This document shows positions 41,946 to 50,747 of a DNA stretch of 64,000 nt, one piece after another. Both the position numbers and the translations under genes were made by a program. The DNA is from Methanothermobacter sp. K4. Lineage in GTDB: Archaea > Methanobacteriota > Methanobacteria > Methanobacteriales > Methanothermobacteraceae. The notes beneath the pieces are model-generated. The model saw nothing but the letters and a program-made list of their open reading frames with translations. It had not been told where the DNA came from and searched no databases. The stretch covers positions 200,188-264,187 of the forward strand of contig NZ_JAKLTD010000001.1 of assembly GCF_022014235.1 (NCBI RefSeq). The letters run 5' to 3'. The stretch's first letter is position 1, and each line of letters begins with the position of its first letter.

Positions 41946-43235
41946 ATGGAGAATGAGAGCATACTGATACATGGCGCCCAGGTCCTTGACGCAGCAGGCC
42001 CTCGCAGGGGATCGGTTCTGGTGGAGGGTAACATCATAGAGGAGGTTTCAGACACCCTGAGTCCCGGTGACGCTGACACCGTCATTGATGGCCACGGAAA
42101 ACTCCTCATCCCTGGTCTTGTGAATACACACACCCACCTCTCAATGACACTGTTCAGGGGAATGGCAGATGACCTCCCCCTTGACAGGTGGCTGAATGAC
42201 CACATATGGCCAGCCGAGGCCCACCTCAACGGGGAGTACTGCCATGCAGGGGCCCTCCTTGGATGCGTGGAGATGATAAGGTCAGGTACAACAACCTTCA
42301 ATGACATGTACTTCTACATGGACGACGTGGCCCGTGCAGTGGATGAGGCTGGACTGAGATGCGTTCTAAGTCACGGGATGATAGACCTGGGGGATGATGA
42401 TAAAAGGCGGGCTGAAATCAGAGAGAGCCTCAGGATAATCCGTGAATGTCATGGAATGGCAGATGGACGCATAAAGGTTGCCCTTGGACCCCACAGCCCC
42501 TACACCTGTTCAGAGGAACTCCTCCGGGAAACTGCCCGCCTGGCAGCTGAACACGGTGTTGGTATCCACATCCATGTATCTGAAACAGAGGATGAGGTCA
42601 GGGAGGTTTTAGAGGCGCATGGAATGTCCCCTGTTGAGTACCTGGATGCAACAGGCGTCCTTGGTCCGGGGACCGTGGCAGCCCACTGCGTCTGGTTGAA
42701 GGAAAATGAAATGGAAATCCTCTCAGAGAGAATGGTGAAGGTCTCACACAACCCCTCAAGCAATATGAAACTGGCATCAGGCATCTCACCTCTACCTGAA
42801 CTCATGGGGAGGGGTGTTAAAGTCTCCATCGGGACAGACGGGGCCGCCTCAAACAATAACCTGGATATGTTTGGGGAGATGAAGACCGCCTCGCTGCTCC
42901 AGAAGGTCAGCCTCCACGACCCAACAGCACTCCCTGCAATGGATGTGTTCCGGATGGCAACAGTGAATGGTGCTGAGGCCCTGGGATTTAATTCTGGCCT
43001 CATAGAGGAAGGTAGACTGGCGGATATTGTGGTTTTAAACACCCGCAGGCCCCACCTCACACCCTGGAGGAACCCTGCCTCACACCTTGTCTATTCTGCC
43101 AGTGGCGCGGATGTTGATACTGTGATATGTGATGGAAGGATTCTGCTACTTGAGGGTGAACTGAAGGTGCTGGATGAGGAATACGTCATGGAACTTGCAC
43201 AGGGTGCTGCAGAGGAGCTCACCTCAAAACAGTAG
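41946..43235 (+). CDS. dadD: 5'-deoxyadenosine/SAH/MTA deaminase
   Basis: Amidohydrolase of the MtaD/SAH-deaminase group, 429 residues. It has NTHTHLSMTLFRG (H-x-H), GPHSPYTCSEELL, IHIHVSETEDE, AAHCVWL and SIGTDGAASNNNLD, i.e. the complete single-metal deaminase residue set. In methanogens such enzymes deaminate 5'-deoxyadenosine, S-adenosylhomocysteine and methylthioadenosine, salvaging products of radical-SAM and methyl-transfer chemistry. Which substrate dominates cannot be told here. GGTGAT sets the ATG at 41946. A HAD phosphatase gene follows 10 bases later. Confidence 0.88.
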   Translation: MENESILIHGAQVLDAAGPRRGSVLVEGNIIEEVSDTLSPGDADTVIDGHGKLLIPGLVNTHTHLSMTLFRGMADDLPLDRWLNDHIWPAEAHLNGEYCHAGALLGCVEMIRSGTTTFNDMYFYMDDVARAVDEAGLRCVLSHGMIDLGDDDKRRAEIRESLRIIRECHGMADGRIKVALGPHSPYTCSEELLRETARLAAEHGVGIHIHVSETEDEVREVLEAHGMSPVEYLDATGVLGPGTVAAHCVWLKENEMEILSERMVKVSHNPSSNMKLASGISPLPELMGRGVKVSIGTDGAASNNNLDMFGEMKTASLLQKVSLHDPTALPAMDVFRMATVNGAEALGFNSGLIEEGRLADIVVLNTRRPHLTPWRNPASHLVYSASGADVDTVICDGRILLLEGELKVLDEEYVMELAQGAAEELTSKQ

Positions 43236-43245
43236 GTGTGGGAAG

Positions 43246-43917
43246 ATGATCGCACTATTCGACATCGACAAAACCCTCATACACCGCTCAGAGGTCCATG
43301 AGGAGGCATTCAGATATGCTTTCAGGGAGGTCTACGGTGTTGATGCCGCCGTTGACCTCATAGATTACCACGGAAAAACAGACCCTGCAATAGCCAGGGA
43401 GGTCCTCAGCCTCCTGGGCCTGGAATCAGGGGATATAGAGGAAGGAATGGATGACTTCCTCCATGAACTTGTAGCTTATGTGGGGGAAAATATCCAGTAC
43501 GATGATATCCGCCTTATAGATGGTGTTATGGGGTTCCTTGAGGCCCTCAGATCCATCGATGCCTTCATGGGAATTGTCACAGGAAACCTTGAGGACATAG
43601 CCCTTATGAAGCTCGAGAGGGCGGGTATTGCAGGTTACTTCTCATTCGGGGGCTTTGGGAGTGACAGCCCCATAAGGGAGGAGCTCACAGAAATCGCGGT
43701 TAAAAGGGGGCTTGAGGTGGGTGCCCCCGGAAGAATCGTCCTCTTTGGTGACACACCCCACGATATGATGGCCGGGGCCCATGTGGGTGCCCTTAAGATT
43801 GGAATAGCAGCCGGAAGGTACGGGGAGGCAGAGCTCAGATGGGCTGGGGCTGATTATGTATTCAGGGACTACCGCAGCCCTGAGATAATGAGTATAGTGA
43901 CTTCTGAGCAGTTTTAA
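43246..43917 (+). CDS. HAD-family phosphatase (phosphoglycolate phosphatase-like)
   Basis: A 223-residue haloacid dehalogenase hydrolase with a helical cap. Motif I is ALFDIDKTLI (D5, D7), motif II IVTGN, and motif IV FGDTPHDMMAG. The shape and motifs resemble phosphoglycolate phosphatases; the real substrate is unknown. The start at 43246 follows GGTGTGGG; reading from 43174 would overlap the deaminase gene. Probably co-transcribed with the deaminase. Convergent with tfrA, 9 bases apart. Confidence 0.85.
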   Translation: MIALFDIDKTLIHRSEVHEEAFRYAFREVYGVDAAVDLIDYHGKTDPAIAREVLSLLGLESGDIEEGMDDFLHELVAYVGENIQYDDIRLIDGVMGFLEALRSIDAFMGIVTGNLEDIALMKLERAGIAGYFSFGGFGSDSPIREELTEIAVKRGLEVGAPGRIVLFGDTPHDMMAGAHVGALKIGIAAGRYGEAELRWAGADYVFRDYRSPEIMSIVTSEQF

Positions 43918-43926
43918 CTTACCTGA

Positions 43927-45570
43927 TTATCTCTTTATGAACCGCGGCTCTCCCTTCCTGTTGAGTAATATGCTCCTTTTCCATTCCGGGCGTGTTTCAG
44001 GGAAATCCTCCCTGTAGTGGGATCCCCTGCTCTCCTCCCGTATAAGAGCTGAGTGGGTCACCAGTGATGCTGTTATGAGCATGTTCTCAATTTCGAGGGC
44101 CTCCAGGAGGTTGCTGTTAAATCCTCCTCTTTCAGGGACATCCAGGTCCCCCAGTTTATCCATCAGCGTGGAAATCCTGGACATTGCAGATTCAAGTGAC
44201 TTCCGGCTCCTCACAATTGCAACATCACTCCACATCGCCTCATGGAGTTCATCCCTTATCTCAGCTGGCCTTATAGATCCATCGCGGACCATACCCTTAA
44301 TCCGCTGTTCCTCATCCTCAATGAGTGACCTGACCTGTCCCATGGATGAATTCATGGCGTTTTTTGCAGCCGATATACCAGCCCTCCTTCCGAATACCTG
44401 TGTATCTGCCAGGGCATTTCCTCCGAGCCTGTTGGCACCATGAACACCACCTGCAACCTCTCCTGCTGCGAAGAGGTTCCTGAGGCTGGTCCTGCCCCAC
44501 TCATCTATCCTGACACCCCCCATGAAGTGGTGTGCTGTGGGTGCAACCTCCATTGGCTCGGACCTTATATCCACGCCCACATCCAGGAACTGGAGTAGCA
44601 TGGTCTCAAGTTTCTCCTCTATAACCTCAGCCGGGAGGTGGCTCACATCAAGGTAGACACCGCCGTTCTCTGTCCCCCGACCCTCCATTATCTCGGTGTA
44701 TATGGCCCTTGCAACCACGTCCCTTGTTGCAAGTTCGCCACGGGGGTCATAGCGGCCCATGAACCGTTCACCCTCACTGTTGAGGAGTATGCCGCCCTCG
44801 CCCCTAACGGCCTCAGTTACAAGGACCCCCCTTCGTGACTCGGGGTATACCATGCCGGTGGGGTGGAACTGGACCTGTTCCATGTCTATGAGGTCAGCCC
44901 CTGCCTTCCAGGCGATTGCAAAGCCATCACCACCCTTCTGCATGGTGTTGGACGTCACCGGGTATATGTGGCCTGCCCCCCCTGATGCAAGTATGGTGGA
45001 GGATGTCCTGAAGGCCACAGGCTCCGAATTCCTGATGGATACGCCCATGGCGCCAAGGACACTGCCATCCTCAACAAGGAGCGATGTTATCATAACCTCA
45101 TCGATGGTCTCTATATCCCTCCTTATAACCTCCTCCTTGAGGGCCGTGATCATCTCATGGCCTGTCCTGTCCCCATGGTAGCATGTCCTCCTGTAGGTCT
45201 GGCCGCCGAAGGGTCTCTGATCCAGGAGGCCTGACTCCTGGCGGTCAAAGAGTGCACCATATTCTTCAAGGTCCCTCAGCCTGTCAGGAGCCTCGTCCAC
45301 CAGTATACGGACAAGTCTGGGGTCGTTGATGAATCCCCCGCCCCTCATTGTATCCTCAAAGTGGACATCGGGAGTGTCATCCGGATCAACGCATGCGAAT
45401 GCAGCGTTGTATCCACCTTCAGCCATTCCTGTGCATCCTGATTTGAATGATAATCCCTTTGAAACTATGATTGGTGTCAGTTTGTGTTCAGAAACCTCAA
45501 TTGCTGCCCTGCAGCCGGCTCCGCCTGAGCCTATTATGAGAACATCGCATTCATAAAGCTCGCTTTCCAT
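43927..45570 (-). CDS. tfrA: Thiol:fumarate reductase subunit A
   Basis: Flavoprotein subunit of the soluble methanogen fumarate reductase that oxidises coenzymes M and B to the heterodisulfide while reducing fumarate. The 547 residues have the FAD motif VLIIGSGGAGCRAA near the N-terminus, HFEDTMRGGGFINDP, the catalytic HPTGM and R-G-E-G-G region, and a C-terminal helical domain of the SdhA/FrdA type. TfrB is not adjacent, consistent with separate loci reported in this genus. Two starts are possible: ATG 45570 and ATG 45588. A TATA-like TTATAATAA at 45595-45603 favours the inner, nearly leaderless one. Confidence 0.88.
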   Translation of the reverse strand: MESELYECDVLIIGSGGAGCRAAIEVSEHKLTPIIVSKGLSFKSGCTGMAEGGYNAAFACVDPDDTPDVHFEDTMRGGGFINDPRLVRILVDEAPDRLRDLEEYGALFDRQESGLLDQRPFGGQTYRRTCYHGDRTGHEMITALKEEVIRRDIETIDEVMITSLLVEDGSVLGAMGVSIRNSEPVAFRTSSTILASGGAGHIYPVTSNTMQKGGDGFAIAWKAGADLIDMEQVQFHPTGMVYPESRRGVLVTEAVRGEGGILLNSEGERFMGRYDPRGELATRDVVARAIYTEIMEGRGTENGGVYLDVSHLPAEVIEEKLETMLLQFLDVGVDIRSEPMEVAPTAHHFMGGVRIDEWGRTSLRNLFAAGEVAGGVHGANRLGGNALADTQVFGRRAGISAAKNAMNSSMGQVRSLIEDEEQRIKGMVRDGSIRPAEIRDELHEAMWSDVAIVRSRKSLESAMSRISTLMDKLGDLDVPERGGFNSNLLEALEIENMLITASLVTHSALIREESRGSHYREDFPETRPEWKRSILLNRKGEPRFIKR

Positions 45571-45620
45571 GGAGATTATTTTCAACATTCATTATTATAA
45601 GGTTTGGCAGTCAATATGTT

Positions 45621-45685
45621 AAGGTGATGAACAGGGAAGTGAAACATCACCCTCTGTTAAAAGTTGATGATCAGAAAAGTGAAGC
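45621..45685. repeat. Degenerate 40-bp tandem repeat upstream of sepS
   Basis: A 25-base segment at 45621-45645 (AAGGTGATGAACAGGGAAGT...) recurs at 45661-45685 with about five mismatches. It lies between divergent tfrA and sepS. A 32-codon frame (45627-45725) crosses both copies but lacks a clear ribosome site. Confidence 0.6.
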
Positions 45686-45798
45686 CCTTCAACTGGCCAA
45701 TTTAATAGAACGAATCATCTGCTGAGGGGTGATGAACCCGGCTCATCGCACTGGATGATGATCTCTTACATATACCATAAAGATCACGGGGGTTCTAT

Positions 45799-47394
45799 TT
45801 GAAGAAGAAGGATATAGTTAAACTATCAAGGAGGGACTTTGAGAGGGCATGGCTTGAGAGCGGGAAGCTCCTTAAAAAGCCCCACCATGACCTGCAGTAT
45901 CCCCGCCTGAGGTTTGGTGTGGGAAAATCTCACGTCCTCTATGACACCATCTGGATGATAAGGGAGGCCTACCTCAGGCTGGGGTTCAGTGAGATGGTGA
46001 ACCCGGTATTCATAGACGAGGAGCACATATACAGGCAGTTCGGCCCGGAGGCTCCGGCGGTCCTCGACAGGTGCTTCTACCTGGGAGGGCTTCCAAGGCC
46101 TGACATAGGCCTTGGCCTTGATAAGATCCGGATGATAGAGGATATGGGAGTTGAGGTGACAGAGGACAGGATTCAGGGCCTCAAGGAGGTCTTCAGATCC
46201 TACAAGAAGGGTGATATCTCAGGGGACGACCTCGTCCTTGAGGTATCCGGGGCCCTTGAGGTTGAAAGCCATGAGGCCCTAAGGATCATCGAGAGGGTGT
46301 TCCCTGAGATAAGGGACCTCAAACCCGTTGCAGGGAGAACAACCCTCAGGTCCCATATGACCTCCGGGTGGTTCATATCCCTCCAGAAAATACATGACAG
46401 GTACCCCCTCCCCCTGAAACTATTCTCAATTGACCGCTGCTTCAGGAGGGAGCAGAGGGAGGATTCAAGTCACCTCATGACCTATCATTCAGCCTCATGC
46501 GTCGTTGTGGATGATGAGGTTCCCCTCGACGTTGGGAAGGCAGTGGCCGAGGGCCTGCTTGAGCACTTCGGATTCTCAAGGTTCAAGTTCCTGCCTGATG
46601 AGAAGAAATCCAAGTACTACATTCCCGGGACCCAGACAGAGGTCTACGCCTACCACCCGGGCCTCAGGGACTGGGTTGAGATTGCAACCTTCGGGTTATA
46701 CTCCCCCATAGCACTTTCAATGTACGGTATAGACGAGGAGGTCATGAACCTTGGGGTGGGTGTTGAGCGTGTGGCCATGATACTCAACCAGGTGGATGAC
46801 GTCCGGGAGATGGTCTACCCCCAGATCCATGGCCCCTGGAGGCTCAGCGACAGGGACATCGCCGGCATGCTCAGGATAAACCTCCACCCTGTAACATCAG
46901 ATGGGAGGATGCTCATGGAGAGGATAATTGAAACCTGGAGGGCCCATGCGGACGCAGATTCCCCATGCAGCTTTGAGGTTTACAGTGGGGAATTCCTTGG
47001 TAGGAGGATCAGGGTGGAGGCAGTTGAGGATGAGGAGAACACACGGCTCCTTGGACCCGCGGTCTGGAACACCATCTACATCCACGATGGCAACATACTG
47101 GGTGTTCCACCCGGGACTGAACTGGACAACGAACTCATAGCCAGAGCCCGGCGGGATGGCCTCAACACGGGGATAACCTACATGGATGCCCTTGCAGCCG
47201 AAGCAGCCTACAGGGTGGAGGAGATGGCTGTAAGTGGCGCCGATGAGGTTGAGGTGAGGAGCACGATAGCAAGGTCCCTCTCTGACCTGAACCTCATCCT
47301 GGATGATGTGGCCATGAGGTACATAACGAGCAGAAACCGTGAGATAGACCTTAGGGGCCCCCTCTTCTCAACTGTAAGGGGCAGGCTGGAGTGA
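45799..47394 (+). CDS. sepS: O-phosphoseryl-tRNA(Cys) synthetase
   Basis: Class II synthetase that charges tRNA-Cys with phosphoserine; SepCysS then converts it to cysteine, the route used by most methanogens instead of CysRS. The 531 residues show motif 2 (FSIDRCFRREQREDSSHLMTYH) and motif 3 (NLGVGVERVAMIL), with the phosphate-binding TTLRSHMTSG stretch. The start is TTG at 45799 behind GGGGG. sepS-ribK-ribB lie head to tail with gaps of 4 and 28 bases. Confidence 0.95.
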   Translation: MKKKDIVKLSRRDFERAWLESGKLLKKPHHDLQYPRLRFGVGKSHVLYDTIWMIREAYLRLGFSEMVNPVFIDEEHIYRQFGPEAPAVLDRCFYLGGLPRPDIGLGLDKIRMIEDMGVEVTEDRIQGLKEVFRSYKKGDISGDDLVLEVSGALEVESHEALRIIERVFPEIRDLKPVAGRTTLRSHMTSGWFISLQKIHDRYPLPLKLFSIDRCFRREQREDSSHLMTYHSASCVVVDDEVPLDVGKAVAEGLLEHFGFSRFKFLPDEKKSKYYIPGTQTEVYAYHPGLRDWVEIATFGLYSPIALSMYGIDEEVMNLGVGVERVAMILNQVDDVREMVYPQIHGPWRLSDRDIAGMLRINLHPVTSDGRMLMERIIETWRAHADADSPCSFEVYSGEFLGRRIRVEAVEDEENTRLLGPAVWNTIYIHDGNILGVPPGTELDNELIARARRDGLNTGITYMDALAAEAAYRVEEMAVSGADEVEVRSTIARSLSDLNLILDDVAMRYITSRNREIDLRGPLFSTVRGRLE

Positions 47395-47398
47395 GAGG

Positions 47399-47785
47399 AT
47401 GATCATAACAGGAAGGGTCAGTTCAGGTTTCGGTGAGGGCGCATACTTCATGACAAGGGACGTCTACCTTGAACAGTTCAGGAAGAAACTGGGTTTCGAG
47501 CCATTCCCCGGCACCCTCAACATAGAAACCGGTGACCCTGAAATCGTCGGAGAACTTCGCCTTAGGGCTGATAAAATACATGGTGGGGGCGGTTTCGGGG
47601 ATGTGCTCTATGTTAGGGCCGTGCTGAACGATGAGGTTGATGGCGCCATTCTGTTCCCTGTTAAAACCCATCACAGGGACGTGTGCCTTGAATTTGTTGC
47701 ACCGGTGAACCTCAGAAAAACCCTTAAATTAAGAGATGGAGATACTGTTAGCCTAAAGATAATGGATGATGAGTCACCAGATTAA
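47399..47785 (+). CDS. ribK: CTP-dependent riboflavin kinase
   Basis: Archaeal riboflavin kinase (DUF120) that makes FMN using CTP rather than ATP. The 128 residues contain the cradle-loop barrel signatures GRVSSGFGEGAYFM, FEPFPGTLNIE and FPVKTHH. No winged-helix domain precedes it, so it is the single-domain form. The ATG at 47399 lies 4 bases after sepS, with GAGAGG overlapping the sepS stop. Confidence 0.93.
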   Translation: MIITGRVSSGFGEGAYFMTRDVYLEQFRKKLGFEPFPGTLNIETGDPEIVGELRLRADKIHGGGGFGDVLYVRAVLNDEVDGAILFPVKTHHRDVCLEFVAPVNLRKTLKLRDGDTVSLKIMDDESPD

Positions 47786-47813
47786 TTGAGTGATACAACA
47801 GAGTCGTGATCAT

Positions 47814-48488
47814 ATGATTCAGGAAGCCCTTAAAGCACTCAGAAAGGGAGAAATGGTCCTTGTATTCGACGCGGACAACCGTGAACGGGAAACAGATATG
47901 ATTGTTGCTGCCGAAAAAACAACCCCTGATCACATCAGGGTCATGAGGAACGATGCAGGTGGCCTCATATGTGTACCTGTATCCTGGGAGAACTCAGAAA
48001 GTCTCGGTATACCCTACATGACCGATATAATGAATGAGGCCTCAGGCCGCTACCCGGTACTCAGCAGACTCTCACCCCATGATATACCCTACGATGAAAA
48101 GTCGGCGTTCTCCATAACAGTGAACCACCGGAGGACATTTACAGGAATAACCGACAATGACAGGGCCCTGACCATAAGGGAGCTTGCAGAGCTCTGTAAA
48201 AACAAAAAACACCATGAGTTCGGGGATCTTTTCCGATCACCTGGCCATGTCACCCTCCTGAGGGCCGCTGATGGCCATGTGACCAGGAGGAGGGGCCACA
48301 CCGAGATGAGCATAGCACTCATGGAGATGGCAGGACTTGAGGGAGTTGCGGTCTGCTGTGAGATGATGGATGACAGGACCGGTAATGCGCTTTCAACGGA
48401 TGACGCCATGAAATATGCGGAGGAACACGACCTCATATTCATGAGCGGAGCAGACCTCATTGAATCATACATGGAATTCAGATCTTAG
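47814..48488 (+). CDS. ribB: 3,4-dihydroxy-2-butanone-4-phosphate synthase
   Basis: Converts ribulose 5-phosphate to the four-carbon unit of riboflavin. The 224-residue stand-alone enzyme has the acidic loop [13 protein letters not shown] (about 17-29), [16 protein letters not shown] and [17 protein letters not shown]. No GTP cyclohydrolase II domain is attached, as usual in archaea. The ATG at 47814 follows GTGAT; a GTG at 47790 is less likely. Together with ribK this forms a flavin pair behind sepS. Confidence 0.93.
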   Translation: MIQEALKALRKGEMVLVFDADNRERETDMIVAAEKTTPDHIRVMRNDAGGLICVPVSWENSESLGIPYMTDIMNEASGRYPVLSRLSPHDIPYDEKSAFSITVNHRRTFTGITDNDRALTIRELAELCKNKKHHEFGDLFRSPGHVTLLRAADGHVTRRRGHTEMSIALMEMAGLEGVAVCCEMMDDRTGNALSTDDAMKYAEEHDLIFMSGADLIESYMEFRS

Positions 48489-48499
48489 AGGTGTTTCTT

Positions 48500-49228
48500 A
48501 TGGATAGGCTGAAGATAGGAATCAGTGGACTTGATGACACAATAGGCGGCTTCCCCATGGGCAGATCCGTCCTTATAACCGGGGAACCCGGATGTGGGAA
48601 GACAATCTTTGGATTGCGTTTTGCAATAAGTAGCTGCATGGAGGGATACAACACGGTCTATATCACAGCCGAGGAGGACGCCAATGACCTCCACATCCAG
48701 GCAAACTCCTTTGGCTGGAATACCCAGGAACTTGAGGAGAGGGGACTCCTCAACTTCATTGAACTGACCGGTATAAGGGCCGGGATAACAGAGGCCGAGC
48801 TCAGCATGGACATGGACCCAATGAAGGGCAACTTCACCAAGATAATACACGACATCCCCCCTGAGGCTGAGGTGGTTGTGATAGACAGTCTCGGGGGCTA
48901 CACAGCCAAGTTAACAGCATATGAGTTCAGGAACCAGTTTGACCTCCTGGTATATGAGCTCAAGCAGAGGGGGATAACCTCTGTCATCATACTTGACAGC
49001 GCAACCTCCAAGGAATTCAATGAACTTGCCCTCTTCTCGGTCTATGGTGCCATAAAGCTCGGCAGGAGGGAGAACCCCTACACAGGTCGAAGGGAGCGTA
49101 TAATGGACATAGTTAAGATGAGAAGCACCAAGACACCCCTACAGTTCCTCACCTATGAGATAGGCGGAGAGGAGGGTATAACAATAACAGAGGGGGAGGA
49201 GATCCCTGAGGAGGATCTTGAAATTTAA
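48500..49228 (+). CDS. KaiC/RadA-like RecA-fold ATPase
   Basis: A 242-residue single KaiC-type domain: [19 protein letters not shown]-loop GEPGCGKT (about 27-34), the catalytic Glu in ITAEEDAND, Walker [11 protein letters not shown], and [11 protein letters not shown]. It lacks the helix-hairpin-helix of RadA and the second domain of KaiC. Such archaeal proteins are of unknown role, perhaps signalling or motility-related. The start at 48500 follows GAGGTG; 11 bases separate it from ribB, so it may share that transcript. Acidic tail ([12 protein letters not shown]). Confidence 0.85.
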   Translation: MDRLKIGISGLDDTIGGFPMGRSVLITGEPGCGKTIFGLRFAISSCMEGYNTVYITAEEDANDLHIQANSFGWNTQELEERGLLNFIELTGIRAGITEAELSMDMDPMKGNFTKIIHDIPPEAEVVVIDSLGGYTAKLTAYEFRNQFDLLVYELKQRGITSVIILDSATSKEFNELALFSVYGAIKLGRRENPYTGRRERIMDIVKMRSTKTPLQFLTYEIGGEEGITITEGEEIPEEDLEI

Positions 49229-49235
49229 CCCCACC

Positions 49236-49264
49236 ACCACTATTTTTTTATCACCTAAAAAATA
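49236..49264. terminator. Bidirectional terminator between convergent genes
   Basis: TATTTTTTTATCACCTAAAA followed by AATAACC gives a T-run on the plus strand and another on the minus strand. It lies between the stop codons of the KaiC-like gene and the leftward CobQ-like gene. Confidence 0.6.
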
Positions 49265-49266
49265 AC

Positions 49267-50736
49267 CTAATTTTTCCTGAATCTTCTCATTATCTCCTCA
49301 AGGTCAGTGTATCCCCTGAATTCTGGTTCTGCTGCTTTAGATATGAGAAGATCCACGTCAAGGTTCTCCTCAACAGCCTCCATGGCCCTCATGCAGAAGT
49401 CCTCAAGTTTTATCTCAACCTCGGGGGTTCCGCCCCTCCTGCTCATCTTAACCCGGGGCAAAGGAAGGTACCTCCCCCCTGAGGCCCTCTCGAATATATC
49501 CATGTCATAGACCCTGTTGAGGATGGCATGGGGGACCTCAACCCCAAGCCTCTCAAGGACACTTATATGGGCGTCCAGGTCAACAGCCGCAGACTCCACC
49601 CCGCCCCTGCTGCAGCCGGCCACCATTATAACCGGTATTCCCGCTGCAAGTGCAATTTCGGCCCCGGAGTAGGGCACGGTTTCATTGAGGAGCCCTGTTA
49701 ATATGCTCATAACACCTTCGATCAGTATTATATCATACCTTCCCCTCACCGATTTCAGGGCATCCTCAAGGTCCATCCAGCCAAGGTGCCCTATCCTTAT
49801 GGAGGAGTGTTTCTCCATTGGCTCCTTTATGAGGTAGAGGGCCGGTACTATGTCCCTGACATCAGGGCCCACCTTCATGACCCCCACCCTGAGACCCCTC
49901 TTCCTGAGGGCCCCTGCAAGGCCGGTGACTATGAAGGTCTTCCCTGCATCCGAGCCCGTGGATGCTATCATGATTGCTGGCGGGGTATTCCTGGTCTCGC
50001 TTCCTCTTTCCTCAACGTTTATACCTGTTCCCACACCTATCTCTGACCTCAGGGTTTTTCTGAGTTCCCGGTTCTTCTCCATTATCCTCTCCCTTGCATC
50101 CTCACCGGCGCCCAGAAACTCCAGTATGTTCTCCACAAGGGCGGGGTTCTCATCCAGTGCCCCGTGGACCATGGTACCTGCGACGTTTCCATCATCACTG
50201 CAGACACCCGAGGTTACCTCAAGTCTCCTGTCCCTGTAATCGGCCCTCCTTATTATTGAGCGCATTATCTCAGGTGCATCCCCCCTTATCTCACCGTAGG
50301 TGTGGCAGTGAAAACCGGTTACCCTCTCACCGGTCAAACCTGCGGTGAGGAATGACTCCCCGGTGACAAGGGCCTCCACACGGTCGTTACTTATCATTGG
50401 GTGGAATGATACATTCAGGAGCCCCAGACCCTCCCTGTATATGGGGCACGGCGATTTTCTCCCTATATCCGTCCTCTCTGCCAGTGCCTGGAACCCTGAG
50501 CAGATGCCAAGGACAAATTTCCCCTCAGCAGCCATCCTCCCTATCTCTGATCCAAGGTCCGCTGATAGACTCCCTGACTCAACTATGCTCCCACCGGGTA
50601 TTATGATGCCATCCAGGACCCTGTGGGCCCTCTCACCATTCACGAGGCCATTCTCCTTAACCAGGTCGGTGGGTAGAAATCCAAAATCCTCAAAGGCCGG
50701 CACAGAGCCCCTCAGATATGCAAGTCCAATCCTCAT
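49267..50736 (-). CDS. CobQ/CbiA-like amidotransferase with inverted domain order
   Basis: A 489-residue two-domain protein. Residues 1-205 are a class I glutaminase with PGGSIVESG (oxyanion loop, from 47), nucleophile C79 in GICSGFQ and H191 in MVHGALDEN, the Cys-His pair typical of CobQ/CbiA. Residues about 253-489 are the dethiobiotin-synthetase-like ATPase with P-loop GSDAGKT (261-267). Classical CobQ, CbiA and CfbB have the ATPase first and glutaminase second, so the order here is reversed. It probably amidates a carboxylate, perhaps on a tetrapyrrole, but the substrate is unknown. It starts 11 bases after the gatA stop. Confidence 0.82.
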   Translation of the reverse strand: MRIGLAYLRGSVPAFEDFGFLPTDLVKENGLVNGERAHRVLDGIIIPGGSIVESGSLSADLGSEIGRMAAEGKFVLGICSGFQALAERTDIGRKSPCPIYREGLGLLNVSFHPMISNDRVEALVTGESFLTAGLTGERVTGFHCHTYGEIRGDAPEIMRSIIRRADYRDRRLEVTSGVCSDDGNVAGTMVHGALDENPALVENILEFLGAGEDARERIMEKNRELRKTLRSEIGVGTGINVEERGSETRNTPPAIMIASTGSDAGKTFIVTGLAGALRKRGLRVGVMKVGPDVRDIVPALYLIKEPMEKHSSIRIGHLGWMDLEDALKSVRGRYDIILIEGVMSILTGLLNETVPYSGAEIALAAGIPVIMVAGCSRGGVESAAVDLDAHISVLERLGVEVPHAILNRVYDMDIFERASGGRYLPLPRVKMSRRGGTPEVEIKLEDFCMRAMEAVEENLDVDLLISKAAEPEFRGYTDLEEIMRRFRKN

Positions 50737-50747
50737 GTAAACTCACT

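Noticed and set aside
45621-45760. C/D box guide RNA upstream of sepS
   Set aside because: Several TGATGA boxes occur, but no CTGA boxes at the spacing needed for a canonical C/D RNA.
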